A DNA stretch of 64,000 nucleotides, taken from contig OZ254962.1 of assembly GCA_965276005.1 (NCBI GenBank), positions 1,488,001-1,552,000 on the forward strand, given 5' to 3'. The position numbers and the translations under genes were made by a program. This document shows, piece by piece, positions 28,902-37,066 of the stretch. Position 1 is the first letter of the stretch, and each line of letters begins with the position of its first letter. Source of the stretch: G965232465 sp965276005. GTDB taxonomy: Bacteria; Pseudomonadota; Alphaproteobacteria; JAQWUY01. The notes below the pieces were generated by a model. The model did not search any database and had not been told where the DNA came from. It saw only the letters and a list, made by a program, of their open reading frames with translations.

Positions 28902-28939
28902 ACTAGATACCATATATACTATACAACATCAACCATTAA

Positions 28940-28954
28940 GTACCAATTTGGTAC
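28940..28954. promoter_or_regulatory. Perfect 7-1-7 palindrome of unknown ligand
   Basis: GTACCAA-T-TTGGTAC is a perfect inverted repeat in the gap between the iron operon and adhesin 2. It differs from the Fur box and may bind another regulator acting on the leftward operon or on a short rightward reading frame at 28983. Confidence 0.4.
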
Positions 28955-28982
28955 AAAATTGTTTTAAGGAACGACATATATT

Positions 28983-29168
28983 GTGATTAAAGAGATGCTA
29001 CCCTTAATTGAATTTTCCATGAATGGTGCCCCAAAGACAGTTGTACAACCGACGAGACAGCTTGCTTTAAAGGCTGGAAAATATAGATACCCCCCTACAT
29101 GCGGACATATTATGCGGGGGTGTTGTCCTTTGTTGCTGTCGATTGTTGTACGAATATGTGTTTTATAG
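28983..29168 (+). CDS. Possible short protein or gene remnant, GTG start
   Basis: A 61-codon frame opening with GTG, with TTAAGGAAC 7-15 bases upstream. The first 40 residues (IKEMLPLIEFSMNGAPKTVV, then QPTRQLALKAGKYRYPP) have a protein-like composition. The remainder runs into the antisense of the adhesin 3' end. I recognise no family. It may be a remnant of a gene whose 3' part was replaced by the adhesin. Weakly supported. Confidence 0.2.
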   Translation: MIKEMLPLIEFSMNGAPKTVVQPTRQLALKAGKYRYPPTCGHIMRGCCPLLLSIVVRICVL

Positions 29169-32100
29169 TTTCGTACAATTTTTCGTCCAGTTCGTACAGG
29201 GGTATGGCTTTTTGTGCTTTGATGTTGTGTGCCAATATCGTCATGTCGTATGTGCGATGTGTTTTGGCTTTGTAGGTTACTTGTTGTGGTTGTGGGGTAT
29301 GAAACACGGATGCCAAAGGTTTTTGTGGTTGATATAGTGCCTGCATGTCGATGCCGTTTAGGTGGGCGTATATGCCGGTGTTAAACAGGGTGTCGATGCT
29401 GCCGACGGGGGGTGGGGTTACCGCACCTGCTCCAGTGGCACCTGCCCCTGCTGCCCCTGCAGCACCTGCCCCGGCGGCTGCGGCTGTACCGCCGCCGATA
29501 CCGCCCATGGCTATGGCAACACCGGCACCTACTAGGACGACAACCGCTGCACCGCCGCCACCGCCACCGCCTCCGCCGTTACCAGATGTGGAGGCGGTGC
29601 TGCTGTATATGAAACCGGATCTTTTATCTGTGATTTTATCACCCGTAGGTAAATAAAATTCCGTTTTGTTGTGTGTTAGGCTATATTGGCTAAAGAGGGG
29701 TGTTATGCCCCCCATTTCGTTACCCGCAGGGGATTTTGTCCATACCAAGTATCGTCCGTCTGCATCATCGATAGCTAAGGGGGTGGCACTGCCCGATTGG
29801 TTTTTAAATGCGTCTGCCACCAATTCGATAGCTGTATCGCCCTCGTTTAGGCTATTTACTGTGGCTTTTATTTCGCCACCGCTGCGGATAACAATTTCCG
29901 AATCATTATTTGCATCGGCTGTTCCCGAGTGTATAATGCTGACCTTGTCACCTGCGGCTTTCCACACGGTGATTTTACCTGTTTGTTTTTTGTCGGCGAC
30001 ATTGCCGTTGCCTGTTTGCATTTTGATAATTACATTGCCATCGCTACTGGATATGATTTTGTCACTGGCAACGGTGATTTCTGCTTTGCCATCTTCTCGA
30101 TCGCTTGCTTGCAATTTACCGTCAAGACCGCCAGCAATGGCATTTGGAACGGTAACATCATTACCTGTGTAATTTGCGGTTATTTTAAGGTTGCCTTTTA
30201 CTTTTACATGGGCGTTTATTGTAATCGATCTGCCGGCGATAAATTCTAAGTTACCGTCACCTGTTACGGCGTTTATTTCAGAATCTATGGTGATGTCATT
30301 ACCGGCAACAATTTTTAAACTTGTACCCCCGTTTAATGTAGTTGCCCAAGTGTCTGTATCCCTAGACACATTTATTAAATACACGGCACCACCATCACTA
30401 ACACCATCGTCATCACCAGTCGCCCCGACAGCTAACTTTGTGCCATCGTCGCTTAACGATACACTCTTACCGAATGAATCGCTACTACTCAATGAAATAA
30501 TACCTGAATCAGTAATTATCTTGGTTTGTGTTATTGCCTGCGAATTCCAATCGACAGTAAATAGATATACAGCACCTAAATATTTAGAATTAACAAAATA
30601 ACCACTCGCCCCGACAGCCAATTTTGCCCCATCATCACTTAACGATACACCACCACCAAAAGAAGCATTTGCAGCAATTGCAACCCTACCACCATCTGCA
30701 AGAGGGGTATCTTTTCGAATCGTTTTTACTTTTGTTACCGTATTTCCCCAACTATTCCCATTTCCAGTAATGGTAAACAAATATACCGCCCCGCTAGCAC
30801 CAGTAGTATTATCCGGACCATCATCACCATATGCCCCCACAGCCAACCTCGTCCCATCAGCACTTAACGATACACTACTACCAAACCAATCACCAGTAAC
30901 AAGATCACTATTACCAAGACCAACGCCATTTGTAATCTTCTTCACTTGTGTTACCTTACCGCTGCCATCGCTGCTATCTACATCTCCCCAATTATCCCCA
31001 GATCCGTCAATGGTAAACAAATACACAGCACCTTTATTATTCCCGTCATTGTCTGCCCCGACAGCCAATCTCTTCGCATTGTCACTTAACGATACACTAC
31101 CACCAAACTTATCGCCCCTATTAAGGGTAAGACCGCCAACATTACCCCTAATCCGTTGTGTTTGCTTTACTGTAGCCCCCGAATTCGTTATATTAAACAG
31201 ATACACCGCTCCTTTATCTTTATCACTATCAGCACCATCAACATCATCGCCATATGCCCCAACAGCCAACTTCGTCCCATCAGCACTTAACGATACACTA
31301 ACACCAAAAAAGTCATCACCATCCAATGACACAGTAACTTGATCAATCTTCTTCTTTTGTGTTATCGAATCCCCCCAATTATCTCCGGATCCGCTAATGG
31401 TAAACAAGTACACAGCTCCCTTTTTGCTATCAGCTCCTCTCGCCCCCACAGCCAACACTGCCCCATTATCACTTAACGATACACTGCTACCAAAATAATC
31501 GTTTTCAGACAATGAAGGTTTAGAACCGCCAATACTCTTGTCAGAAATCTTTTTTACCTGTGCAAATGCGGATCCCCATCTGCCGGTAACAACATTTTTC
31601 GGGTCGAGTAAAATAACCCCGTTACCTGCTTTAATGCGTTTTAAACCGAAACTGTCGACCTGTTTTTTGCCCGATATTTCCACCGCACCGCCACCGGTGG
31701 CACCCGTTGCATCAATAGCCGCATAGTTATTGGTGGTGTTATCCGCCCATAAAATCGCTGTGCCGCCCGTACCCGATTGGGACGAAACATCGATATTTAC
31801 ACCCGTGCCTAGCGAAGTTTTACCGGCACTGACAAGGTCGCTATTATCCCCCCAACGGGTAACAAATAGATTTTGTGTGTTTTTGTCTAGGAGGCTGGTT
31901 TTTGGGTCGTATGTGCCGCCTTGAAACGCCCCGCCTAGACGGATTCGCCCGCCTTGAGTTTTGCCCGATGCGGATACGGTGCCGGACAACAGCCCGACCA
32001 AGCCGCCTTTGTTGCTAATATCTATAGTACCGCCTTTACCGTCCGTACTGTCGGCTTTAAAATCTGCAGAGCCTAGTACTTTTGTACCCTGTTTGCCTAG

Positions 32101-33183
32101 TCCACCGATAAACGACAAGCTGCCGCCTTTGCTGCGACCGGACACATCAAAACGGGTACTAGCGTTTAGGTTCGCCCCGTGTTGTAACGATATTTTAATT
32201 TTTCCTCCAATACCATTTTGTGCCGCTGCAGACACCGTACCGCTGCTGTCGATAGAATTCGCCTCGATGGCAATAGTGCCGGCATTGCCATAATCGGCAT
32301 CGGCGGTGATTCGCCCGTTGCCGGTAATCCCTACCGTACCGCCACTAATCGATATAACACCGTCTGTGGAAGACACGGTATTTGCCGATACGACACCATC
32401 GATGGAAATCGTTTGTCGTAAAATATCGGAGGCATCGGCAACGGTTATGTCGATAAACCCACCCCGTGAGTCGATGTTTCCGCCTAAATCAAGGGTAGCC
32501 GAAACTTTGTTGCCTTGCGAATCGGTCAGCTTGTCCCACTTGTCCGTAGGCACTTCGACCCGTAAAAAATCGCTGTTGCCAAACGACATGACAATCTTTT
32601 CGCCACCGGCAAAACCCACTTTACCGACAAAGGCTCGAACAGTACCCTCGTTTTTGACCGCCCCACCCAACAACGCCACAAAACCGCCATCATCGACCGA
32701 AATATGCCCCCGATTCGAAACAACTCCATTTTTACCATTTTTCGTAAATGTATAATCGCCATTGAGAAAATCATTATTGTCGATGTCGAGAGTCGAAGCA
32801 ACAAAACCACCCGTATCGATAACACCGTCTGCAGTAATCATGATGCCGTTGGGATTGACCAAAAACACACTACCATTAGCGTTAATCCGCCCGGCAATCT
32901 CCGAAGTAAAATCGCCCGTAACCCGATTTAAAGTTGCCGAGTCGCTGCTGGGTTGGTTAAAGTTTACCGTACTACCCTTACCAACAGAAAAACTTTTCCA
33001 ATCGATAACCGCCTTATCCGATTGCTGATCGATGGTGAGAATATACCCCCCCCCCCCAGCATATGTGATACTAGCAGAGCCCTCCTGTACCGCACCCCCT
33101 TGTGGTAAGCCATTCGCAAACGCCACACCAGCACCCAAAGCCGAAACCGCCAATAAAGCAAACTTTACAGATTTATAAACCAT
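29110..33183 (-). CDS. Second haemagglutinin-type adhesin with 6 FG-GAP repeats and a G12 tract
   Basis: Paralog of the giant adhesin, 1357 residues. It has a signal peptide (cleavage near AFA|NG), a haemagglutinin-type secretion domain and beta-helix to about 550 that is closely similar to the larger protein, and six FG-GAP repeats (about 563-942). A helix-like region follows, then a poly-Gly/Ala hydrophobic stretch (about 1200-1255) and the same C-terminal tail (GSIDTLFNTGIYAHLNGIDM). It lacks the YDG repeats. A run of 12 G on the coding strand (33057-33046) encodes four Gly near residue 45 and is likely phase-variable. ATG 33183 was chosen over GTG 33186 because AAAGGA lies 9 bases before it. 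Confidence 0.87.
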   Translation of the reverse strand: MVYKSVKFALLAVSALGAGVAFANGLPQGGAVQEGSASITYAGGGGYILTIDQQSDKAVIDWKSFSVGKGSTVNFNQPSSDSATLNRVTGDFTSEIAGRINANGSVFLVNPNGIMITADGVIDTGGFVASTLDIDNNDFLNGDYTFTKNGKNGVVSNRGHISVDDGGFVALLGGAVKNEGTVRAFVGKVGFAGGEKIVMSFGNSDFLRVEVPTDKWDKLTDSQGNKVSATLDLGGNIDSRGGFIDITVADASDILRQTISIDGVVSANTVSSTDGVISISGGTVGITGNGRITADADYGNAGTIAIEANSIDSSGTVSAAAQNGIGGKIKISLQHGANLNASTRFDVSGRSKGGSLSFIGGLGKQGTKVLGSADFKADSTDGKGGTIDISNKGGLVGLLSGTVSASGKTQGGRIRLGGAFQGGTYDPKTSLLDKNTQNLFVTRWGDNSDLVSAGKTSLGTGVNIDVSSQSGTGGTAILWADNTTNNYAAIDATGATGGGAVEISGKKQVDSFGLKRIKAGNGVILLDPKNVVTGRWGSAFAQVKKISDKSIGGSKPSLSENDYFGSSVSLSDNGAVLAVGARGADSKKGAVYLFTISGSGDNWGDSITQKKKIDQVTVSLDGDDFFGVSVSLSADGTKLAVGAYGDDVDGADSDKDKGAVYLFNITNSGATVKQTQRIRGNVGGLTLNRGDKFGGSVSLSDNAKRLAVGADNDGNNKGAVYLFTIDGSGDNWGDVDSSDGSGKVTQVKKITNGVGLGNSDLVTGDWFGSSVSLSADGTRLAVGAYGDDGPDNTTGASGAVYLFTITGNGNSWGNTVTKVKTIRKDTPLADGGRVAIAANASFGGGVSLSDDGAKLAVGASGYFVNSKYLGAVYLFTVDWNSQAITQTKIITDSGIISLSSSDSFGKSVSLSDDGTKLAVGATGDDDGVSDGGAVYLINVSRDTDTWATTLNGGTSLKIVAGNDITIDSEINAVTGDGNLEFIAGRSITINAHVKVKGNLKITANYTGNDVTVPNAIAGGLDGKLQASDREDGKAEITVASDKIISSSDGNVIIKMQTGNGNVADKKQTGKITVWKAAGDKVSIIHSGTADANNDSEIVIRSGGEIKATVNSLNEGDTAIELVADAFKNQSGSATPLAIDDADGRYLVWTKSPAGNEMGGITPLFSQYSLTHNKTEFYLPTGDKITDKRSGFIYSSTASTSGNGGGGGGGGGAAVVVLVGAGVAIAMGGIGGGTAAAAGAGAAGAAGAGATGAGAVTPPPVGSIDTLFNTGIYAHLNGIDMQALYQPQKPLASVFHTPQPQQVTYKAKTHRTYDMTILAHNIKAQKAIPLYELDEKLYETIKHIFVQQSTATKDNTPA
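33046..33057 (-). repeat. Homopolymer G12 tract inside adhesin coding region
   Basis: Twelve consecutive C on the plus strand give GGG x4 on the coding strand, just after the signal peptide region. In this sequence the frame is open. Gain or loss of one base would truncate the protein after about 50 residues. The paralog at 170 has no such run at the corresponding place. Confidence 0.8.
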
Positions 33184-33326
33184 CACCTATATTCCTTTCG
33201 AACGAAACCTAATAAATCAAAACAGCACATATAGCACGCCTAAGGCTAGTGCATACCACATTTTAGGAAAAAATACAAACACTATTTTTATTGGGGCTTT
33301 AAAACATTAAAACCGAAAAATAAGTT

Positions 33327-34346
33327 TTAATTCTTCGACTTATCGACCAACTTCGCATCGTGGATCCATGGCATCATTGCCCTTAGCGATTCGCCTACTG
33401 TTTCTATTTGGTGGTTGGCTTGTTGTTTACGCATGTCGACAAGGTCTTTTAAGCCTTGTTTGTTGCCGCCCATAAATTGGTTTACGAATTTGCCCGATTG
33501 GATGTCAGCTAAAATTTGCTTCATGGCTTTTTTGGTGTCTGCGGTTATCACCCGTGGACCGGATACATAGCCGCCGTATTCGGCAGTGTTGGATATAGAA
33601 TAATTCATGTTGGAAATACCCGCCTCGTACATTAAATCGACAATCAGTTTCATTTCGTGTAAGCATTCGAAATATGCCATTTCTGGGGCATATCCGCCCT
33701 CGACTAAAGTTTCAAAACCCGCTTTAATCAATTCGGATATACCGCCACATAGTACCGCTTGTTCACCGAATAGGTCGGTTTCTACTTCTTCTTTAAACGA
33801 GGTTTCGATAATCCCGCCCTTGCCGCCGCCGTTAGCGGACGCATAGGACAAAATAATATCTTTGGTGTCGCCTGTGGCATCGTTGGCAACAGCAATTAAA
33901 GTCGGCACGCCACCGCCTTTTAGGTATTCGCCGCGCACGGTGTGTCCGGGACCTTTGGGGGCAACCATTGCCACATTCACCGTGTCTTTGGGGGTAATCA
34001 AGCCAAAGTGTACATTCAAACCATGTGCAAACAACAAGGTGGCACCGTCTTTGATAAATGGGGCGACTTCGTGGTTGTAAATGTCTTGTTGGTGTTCGTC
34101 TGGTGCCAACATCATAATCACATCGGCTTGTCCCGCCGCCTCAGACGGGGTCATCACTTCGAACCCTGCCTCAGCCGCTTTGGTGCGGGTTGCCGATTCC
34201 TGCCGCAGGGCAATTATGACGCTTTTTACGCCCGAATCCCGCAAGTTTTGGGCGTGGGCGTGTCCTTGCGAACCATAGCCAATAATGGCTACTGTTTTGT
34301 GTTTGATAATATCCAGATTACAATCTGCATCGTAGTATACTTTCAT
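33327..34346 (-). CDS. ilvC: Ketol-acid reductoisomerase
   Basis: Class I NADP-dependent reductoisomerase of 339 residues, second common step of valine and isoleucine synthesis. N-terminal MKVYYDADCNLDIIKHKTVA leads into the Rossmann GYGSQGHAHA, and PKGPGHTVR and the knotted C-terminal domain follow. ATG 34346 has AAGGAG 8 bases upstream and matches the family N-terminus. It lies 78 bases after ilvN and completes an ilvB-ilvN-ilvC cluster. Confidence 0.95.
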   Translation of the reverse strand: MKVYYDADCNLDIIKHKTVAIIGYGSQGHAHAQNLRDSGVKSVIIALRQESATRTKAAEAGFEVMTPSEAAGQADVIMMLAPDEHQQDIYNHEVAPFIKDGATLLFAHGLNVHFGLITPKDTVNVAMVAPKGPGHTVRGEYLKGGGVPTLIAVANDATGDTKDIILSYASANGGGKGGIIETSFKEEVETDLFGEQAVLCGGISELIKAGFETLVEGGYAPEMAYFECLHEMKLIVDLMYEAGISNMNYSISNTAEYGGYVSGPRVITADTKKAMKQILADIQSGKFVNQFMGGNKQGLKDLVDMRKQQANHQIETVGESLRAMMPWIHDAKLVDKSKN

Positions 34347-34424
34347 AGTTTTCTCCTTGTAAATCAAAAGTATTTTTTTCCTATTTTTTCTGTGGTTGTC
34401 TTTTCTGTTTTTTCTGTGACGGTA

Positions 34425-34976
34425 TTATACAGATAAAATGTCCGAACCGCAAGTCATTGCTACCACCCCGGATCGTGCCACTTCGACCGCCCCCATATCC
34501 CGCATTAAGCCGATAAACTGCATAACCCGCCTGTTCGACCCAACAATTTGGAACATAAACGCATCCAAAGTGGCATCGACAACCTCCGCATGAAACACTT
34601 CTGCTAAGCGCAGGGCTTCACGGCGTTCTGCCCCTGTGGCGTTGACTTTTACCAGCACCACTTCCCGTTCGATGTGTTCGTCTTCGGTCACATCGATCAC
34701 TTTTCGCACCGCTACAATACGGGATATTTGCGATTTAATCTGCAAAATGGTCTTGCGGTTGCCAGTGGTTACAATATGGATACGGGACATGTTTAAGTCT
34801 TTGTTTACGGGGGCAACGGTTAGGCTCTCCAAATTGTAGCCCCGTGCCGAAAACATCCCCACCACCCGGGCAAGCACCCCCGACACATTGTCGACCAATA
34901 CGGAAAAAGTATGGCGTTCGATGTGCTTGCGTTCTTGTATGACGCTGTATGCGGATTTATAAGTTCTGTTTGGCAT
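34425..34976 (-). CDS. ilvN: Acetolactate synthase small (regulatory) subunit
   Basis: Regulatory subunit of 183 residues with an N-terminal ACT domain (HTFSVLVDNVSGVLARVVGM, FSARGYNLESLTV) that binds valine for feedback control. The C-terminal domain ends in GVVAMTCGSDIL. ATG 34976 (MPNRTYKSAYS) is preceded by AAAGGGG. The region between ilvB and ilvN is a degenerate tandem duplication of about 80 bases that includes a second copy of this start. Confidence 0.93.
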   Translation of the reverse strand: MPNRTYKSAYSVIQERKHIERHTFSVLVDNVSGVLARVVGMFSARGYNLESLTVAPVNKDLNMSRIHIVTTGNRKTILQIKSQISRIVAVRKVIDVTEDEHIEREVVLVKVNATGAERREALRLAEVFHAEVVDATLDAFMFQIVGSNRRVMQFIGLMRDMGAVEVARSGVVAMTCGSDILSV

Positions 34977-35114
34977 TTTTTTCCCCTTTACACCATTTTT
35001 TACCGTGTTCGCCAATGGCATCAGAAACGGTGGATTTATGCGTTCTGTTTGGCATTGTCGAAGCCCCCCTTTACACCATTTTTTTACCGTGCTCGTCGAT
35101 GGCATCAGAAACGG
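34953..35114. repeat. Degenerate tandem duplication of about 80 bp at the ilvB/ilvN junction
   Basis: Two copies (about 34953-35031 and 35032-35114) share GGATTTAT, GTTCTGTTTGGCAT, TTTACACCATTTTTTACCGTG and ATGGCATCAGAAACGGT, with a few substitutions and small indels. The unit contains the ilvB 3' end and the ilvN start. Confidence 0.75.
34957..35055 (-). CDS. 32-residue chimeric mini-ORF between ilvB and ilvN
   Basis: The upstream copy of the duplication creates ATG with a strong GGGGGG site before it. It encodes MPNRTHKS (as IlvN starts) fused to TVSDAIGEHGKK (as IlvB ends), then a short tail. Its TAA lies 17 bases inside ilvN, in another frame. It could be translated and couple ilvN translation to ilvB, or be neutral debris. 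Confidence 0.35.
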   Translation of the reverse strand: MPNRTHKSTVSDAIGEHGKKWCKGEKNAKQNL

Positions 35115-36837
35115 TCGAAAGAATCATCTCATTGTGTGCCGCCCCCGATGGAATCATCGGAAAACAGTTTTCGAATTTCTGCACCCGACAATCGACAATC
35201 ACTGGGCCGTCTGTTTGTATCATCTGGACGATTTTTGCGTCTAGTTCGTCCACCGTATCGATGATGATACCCGTCCAGTTATACGCCTCTGCCAATTTGA
35301 CAAAATCGGGCATCGAATCCGTGTAGCTGTGCGAATAGCGTTCTTCGTGTAGCAATTCCTGCCACTGTCGCACCATGCCCATCCATTGGTTGTTTAAAAT
35401 AAACACTTTTACCGGTAATTGATGCTGGGTACAGGTGGACATTTCTTGGATGTTCATTTGGATACTGGCATCGCCGGCAACACAGATGGTTAGTGCATCC
35501 GGGTGGGCAATCTGTACGCCCATCGCCGCAGGAAATCCATAGCCCATCGTCCCCAATCCGCCAGAAGTCATCCACTTATACGGGGCATCGAATGTCATAA
35601 ACTGTGCCGCCCACATTTGGTGTTGTCCGACTTCGGTGGTGATACGGGTGTCGCGCCCGCAAGCGTCAATGTGGTGCTGCAACCGCTGCAGGGCGTATTG
35701 GGGGACAATCGGGGCATCGCTACTGGTGTCTTGGGTATATGCCAAGCACTGTTTTGCCCGGTTGGCATCGATAGCGTCCCACCACGCATCCAATTGCCCC
35801 ACCGCAGGTTTATAATTTGCCGCTTTAACGATAGTGATAATGTCTTGCAACACCGATGCACAATCGCCAACAATCCCCATGTCGACAGGGATAATTTTAT
35901 CGATATTAGACGAATCTATATCGATGTGAATTTTTTTCGACTGGGGACTGAATTTACTGGGAACGCCGGTCACCCGGTCGTCGAATCTTGCCCCTACTGC
36001 CAACATCACATCACAATCGTGCATGGCAAGGTTTGCCTCGACCGTGCCGTGCATACCCAACATACCTAAGAAATGCGGATGATCGGACGGCATCGCCCCA
36101 AGCCCCATCAGCGTTAAAGTGGTCGGGGCGTGTAACATCTCGCTCAGCTCCCGCAACAACGCACAGGCTTTAGCACCAGAGTTAATCAAACCGCCACCGC
36201 CATAAATAATCGGACGGGTTGCCCTCATCAACATCTGTGCCGCCACTTTTATCGAGGCGGGGTCGCCTTTGGTTTGTGGGTCATAGCTGATGTGGGTGTA
36301 GTCTTCGGCTTTGACATAAGGGGTATCGGCAAATTGAATGTCCTTTGGCAAGTCGATCACCACCGGACCCGGACGCCCCGTACGGGCAACATAAAACGCT
36401 TCGTGTACGGTTTCTGCCAACTTTTCACTCTTGCGAACCAAGTAATTTGCTTTCGTACACGAACGGGTCAGCCCGACAGTGTCCGCCTCTTGAAACGCAT
36501 CTGTGCCTATAAGGTGTGTGGGGACTTGCCCGGTTAAACAGACTACGGGAACCGAATCCATCAACGCATCGGTTAATCCCGTAACCGCATTCGTCGCCCC
36601 GGGACCAGAAGTCACCAACGCACACCCCACCCTGCCCGTAGAACGAGCATAGCCTTCGGCAGCATGCAAAGCGGCTTGTTCATGCCGTACCAAAATATGG
36701 CGGATTTTCGGGTGGTTGTGCAACACATCATACACAGGCAAAACCGCCCCGCCCGGATAGCCAAATATGGTATCAACGCCTTGTTCTACCAACGCTTTTA
36801 TAACTATCTCCGCACCGGATAAGTGTTTTTTCGACAT
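35071..36837 (-). CDS. ilvB: Acetolactate synthase large subunit
   Basis: Catalytic ThDP enzyme of 588 residues condensing pyruvate with pyruvate or 2-oxobutyrate. It shows GYPGGAVLPVYD, the catalytic-Glu helix VRHEQAALHAAEGYARSTG and the FAD-type central domain. The ThDP motif opens GDASIQMNIQE and ends NNQWMGM. ATG 36837 has GAGGAG 9 bases upstream. It heads the ilvB-ilvN-ilvC cluster. I see no attenuator leader peptide rich in branched-chain residues in the 229-base upstream gap. Confidence 0.95.
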   Translation of the reverse strand: MSKKHLSGAEIVIKALVEQGVDTIFGYPGGAVLPVYDVLHNHPKIRHILVRHEQAALHAAEGYARSTGRVGCALVTSGPGATNAVTGLTDALMDSVPVVCLTGQVPTHLIGTDAFQEADTVGLTRSCTKANYLVRKSEKLAETVHEAFYVARTGRPGPVVIDLPKDIQFADTPYVKAEDYTHISYDPQTKGDPASIKVAAQMLMRATRPIIYGGGGLINSGAKACALLRELSEMLHAPTTLTLMGLGAMPSDHPHFLGMLGMHGTVEANLAMHDCDVMLAVGARFDDRVTGVPSKFSPQSKKIHIDIDSSNIDKIIPVDMGIVGDCASVLQDIITIVKAANYKPAVGQLDAWWDAIDANRAKQCLAYTQDTSSDAPIVPQYALQRLQHHIDACGRDTRITTEVGQHQMWAAQFMTFDAPYKWMTSGGLGTMGYGFPAAMGVQIAHPDALTICVAGDASIQMNIQEMSTCTQHQLPVKVFILNNQWMGMVRQWQELLHEERYSHSYTDSMPDFVKLAEAYNWTGIIIDTVDELDAKIVQMIQTDGPVIVDCRVQKFENCFPMIPSGAAHNEMILSTVSDAIDEHGKKMV

Positions 36838-36885
36838 GGCATCGGTACTCCTCAAATAAGCGAATCAAAAATTTGTCCTATGGCA

Positions 36886-36915
36886 ACCATACCACTACAC
36901 AGAATACAGGTGCAA
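36886..36915 (-). promoter_or_regulatory. Possible promoter for ilvB
   Basis: Minus-strand TTGCAC (36915-36910) and TATGGT (36891-36886) are spaced by 18 bases, about 50 bases before the ilvB start. This is a moderate match only. Confidence 0.35.
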
Positions 36916-37066
36916 GTCTTTTATGGTATTTTTTCGATTAAATGCGTATTTTTGGGCATTTATTGTAATAATATAATATTATTTTTCTTTATTTTGTTAT
37001 TTTTTGTAATTATAACACAGTGCAAGAGCTGTATATTATCCCCCACGACATACAATTTTATCGCAT

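Noticed and set aside
36838..37066. Attenuator leader peptide upstream of ilvB
   Set aside because: No short frame rich in Ile, Leu or Val with a terminator hairpin could be found.
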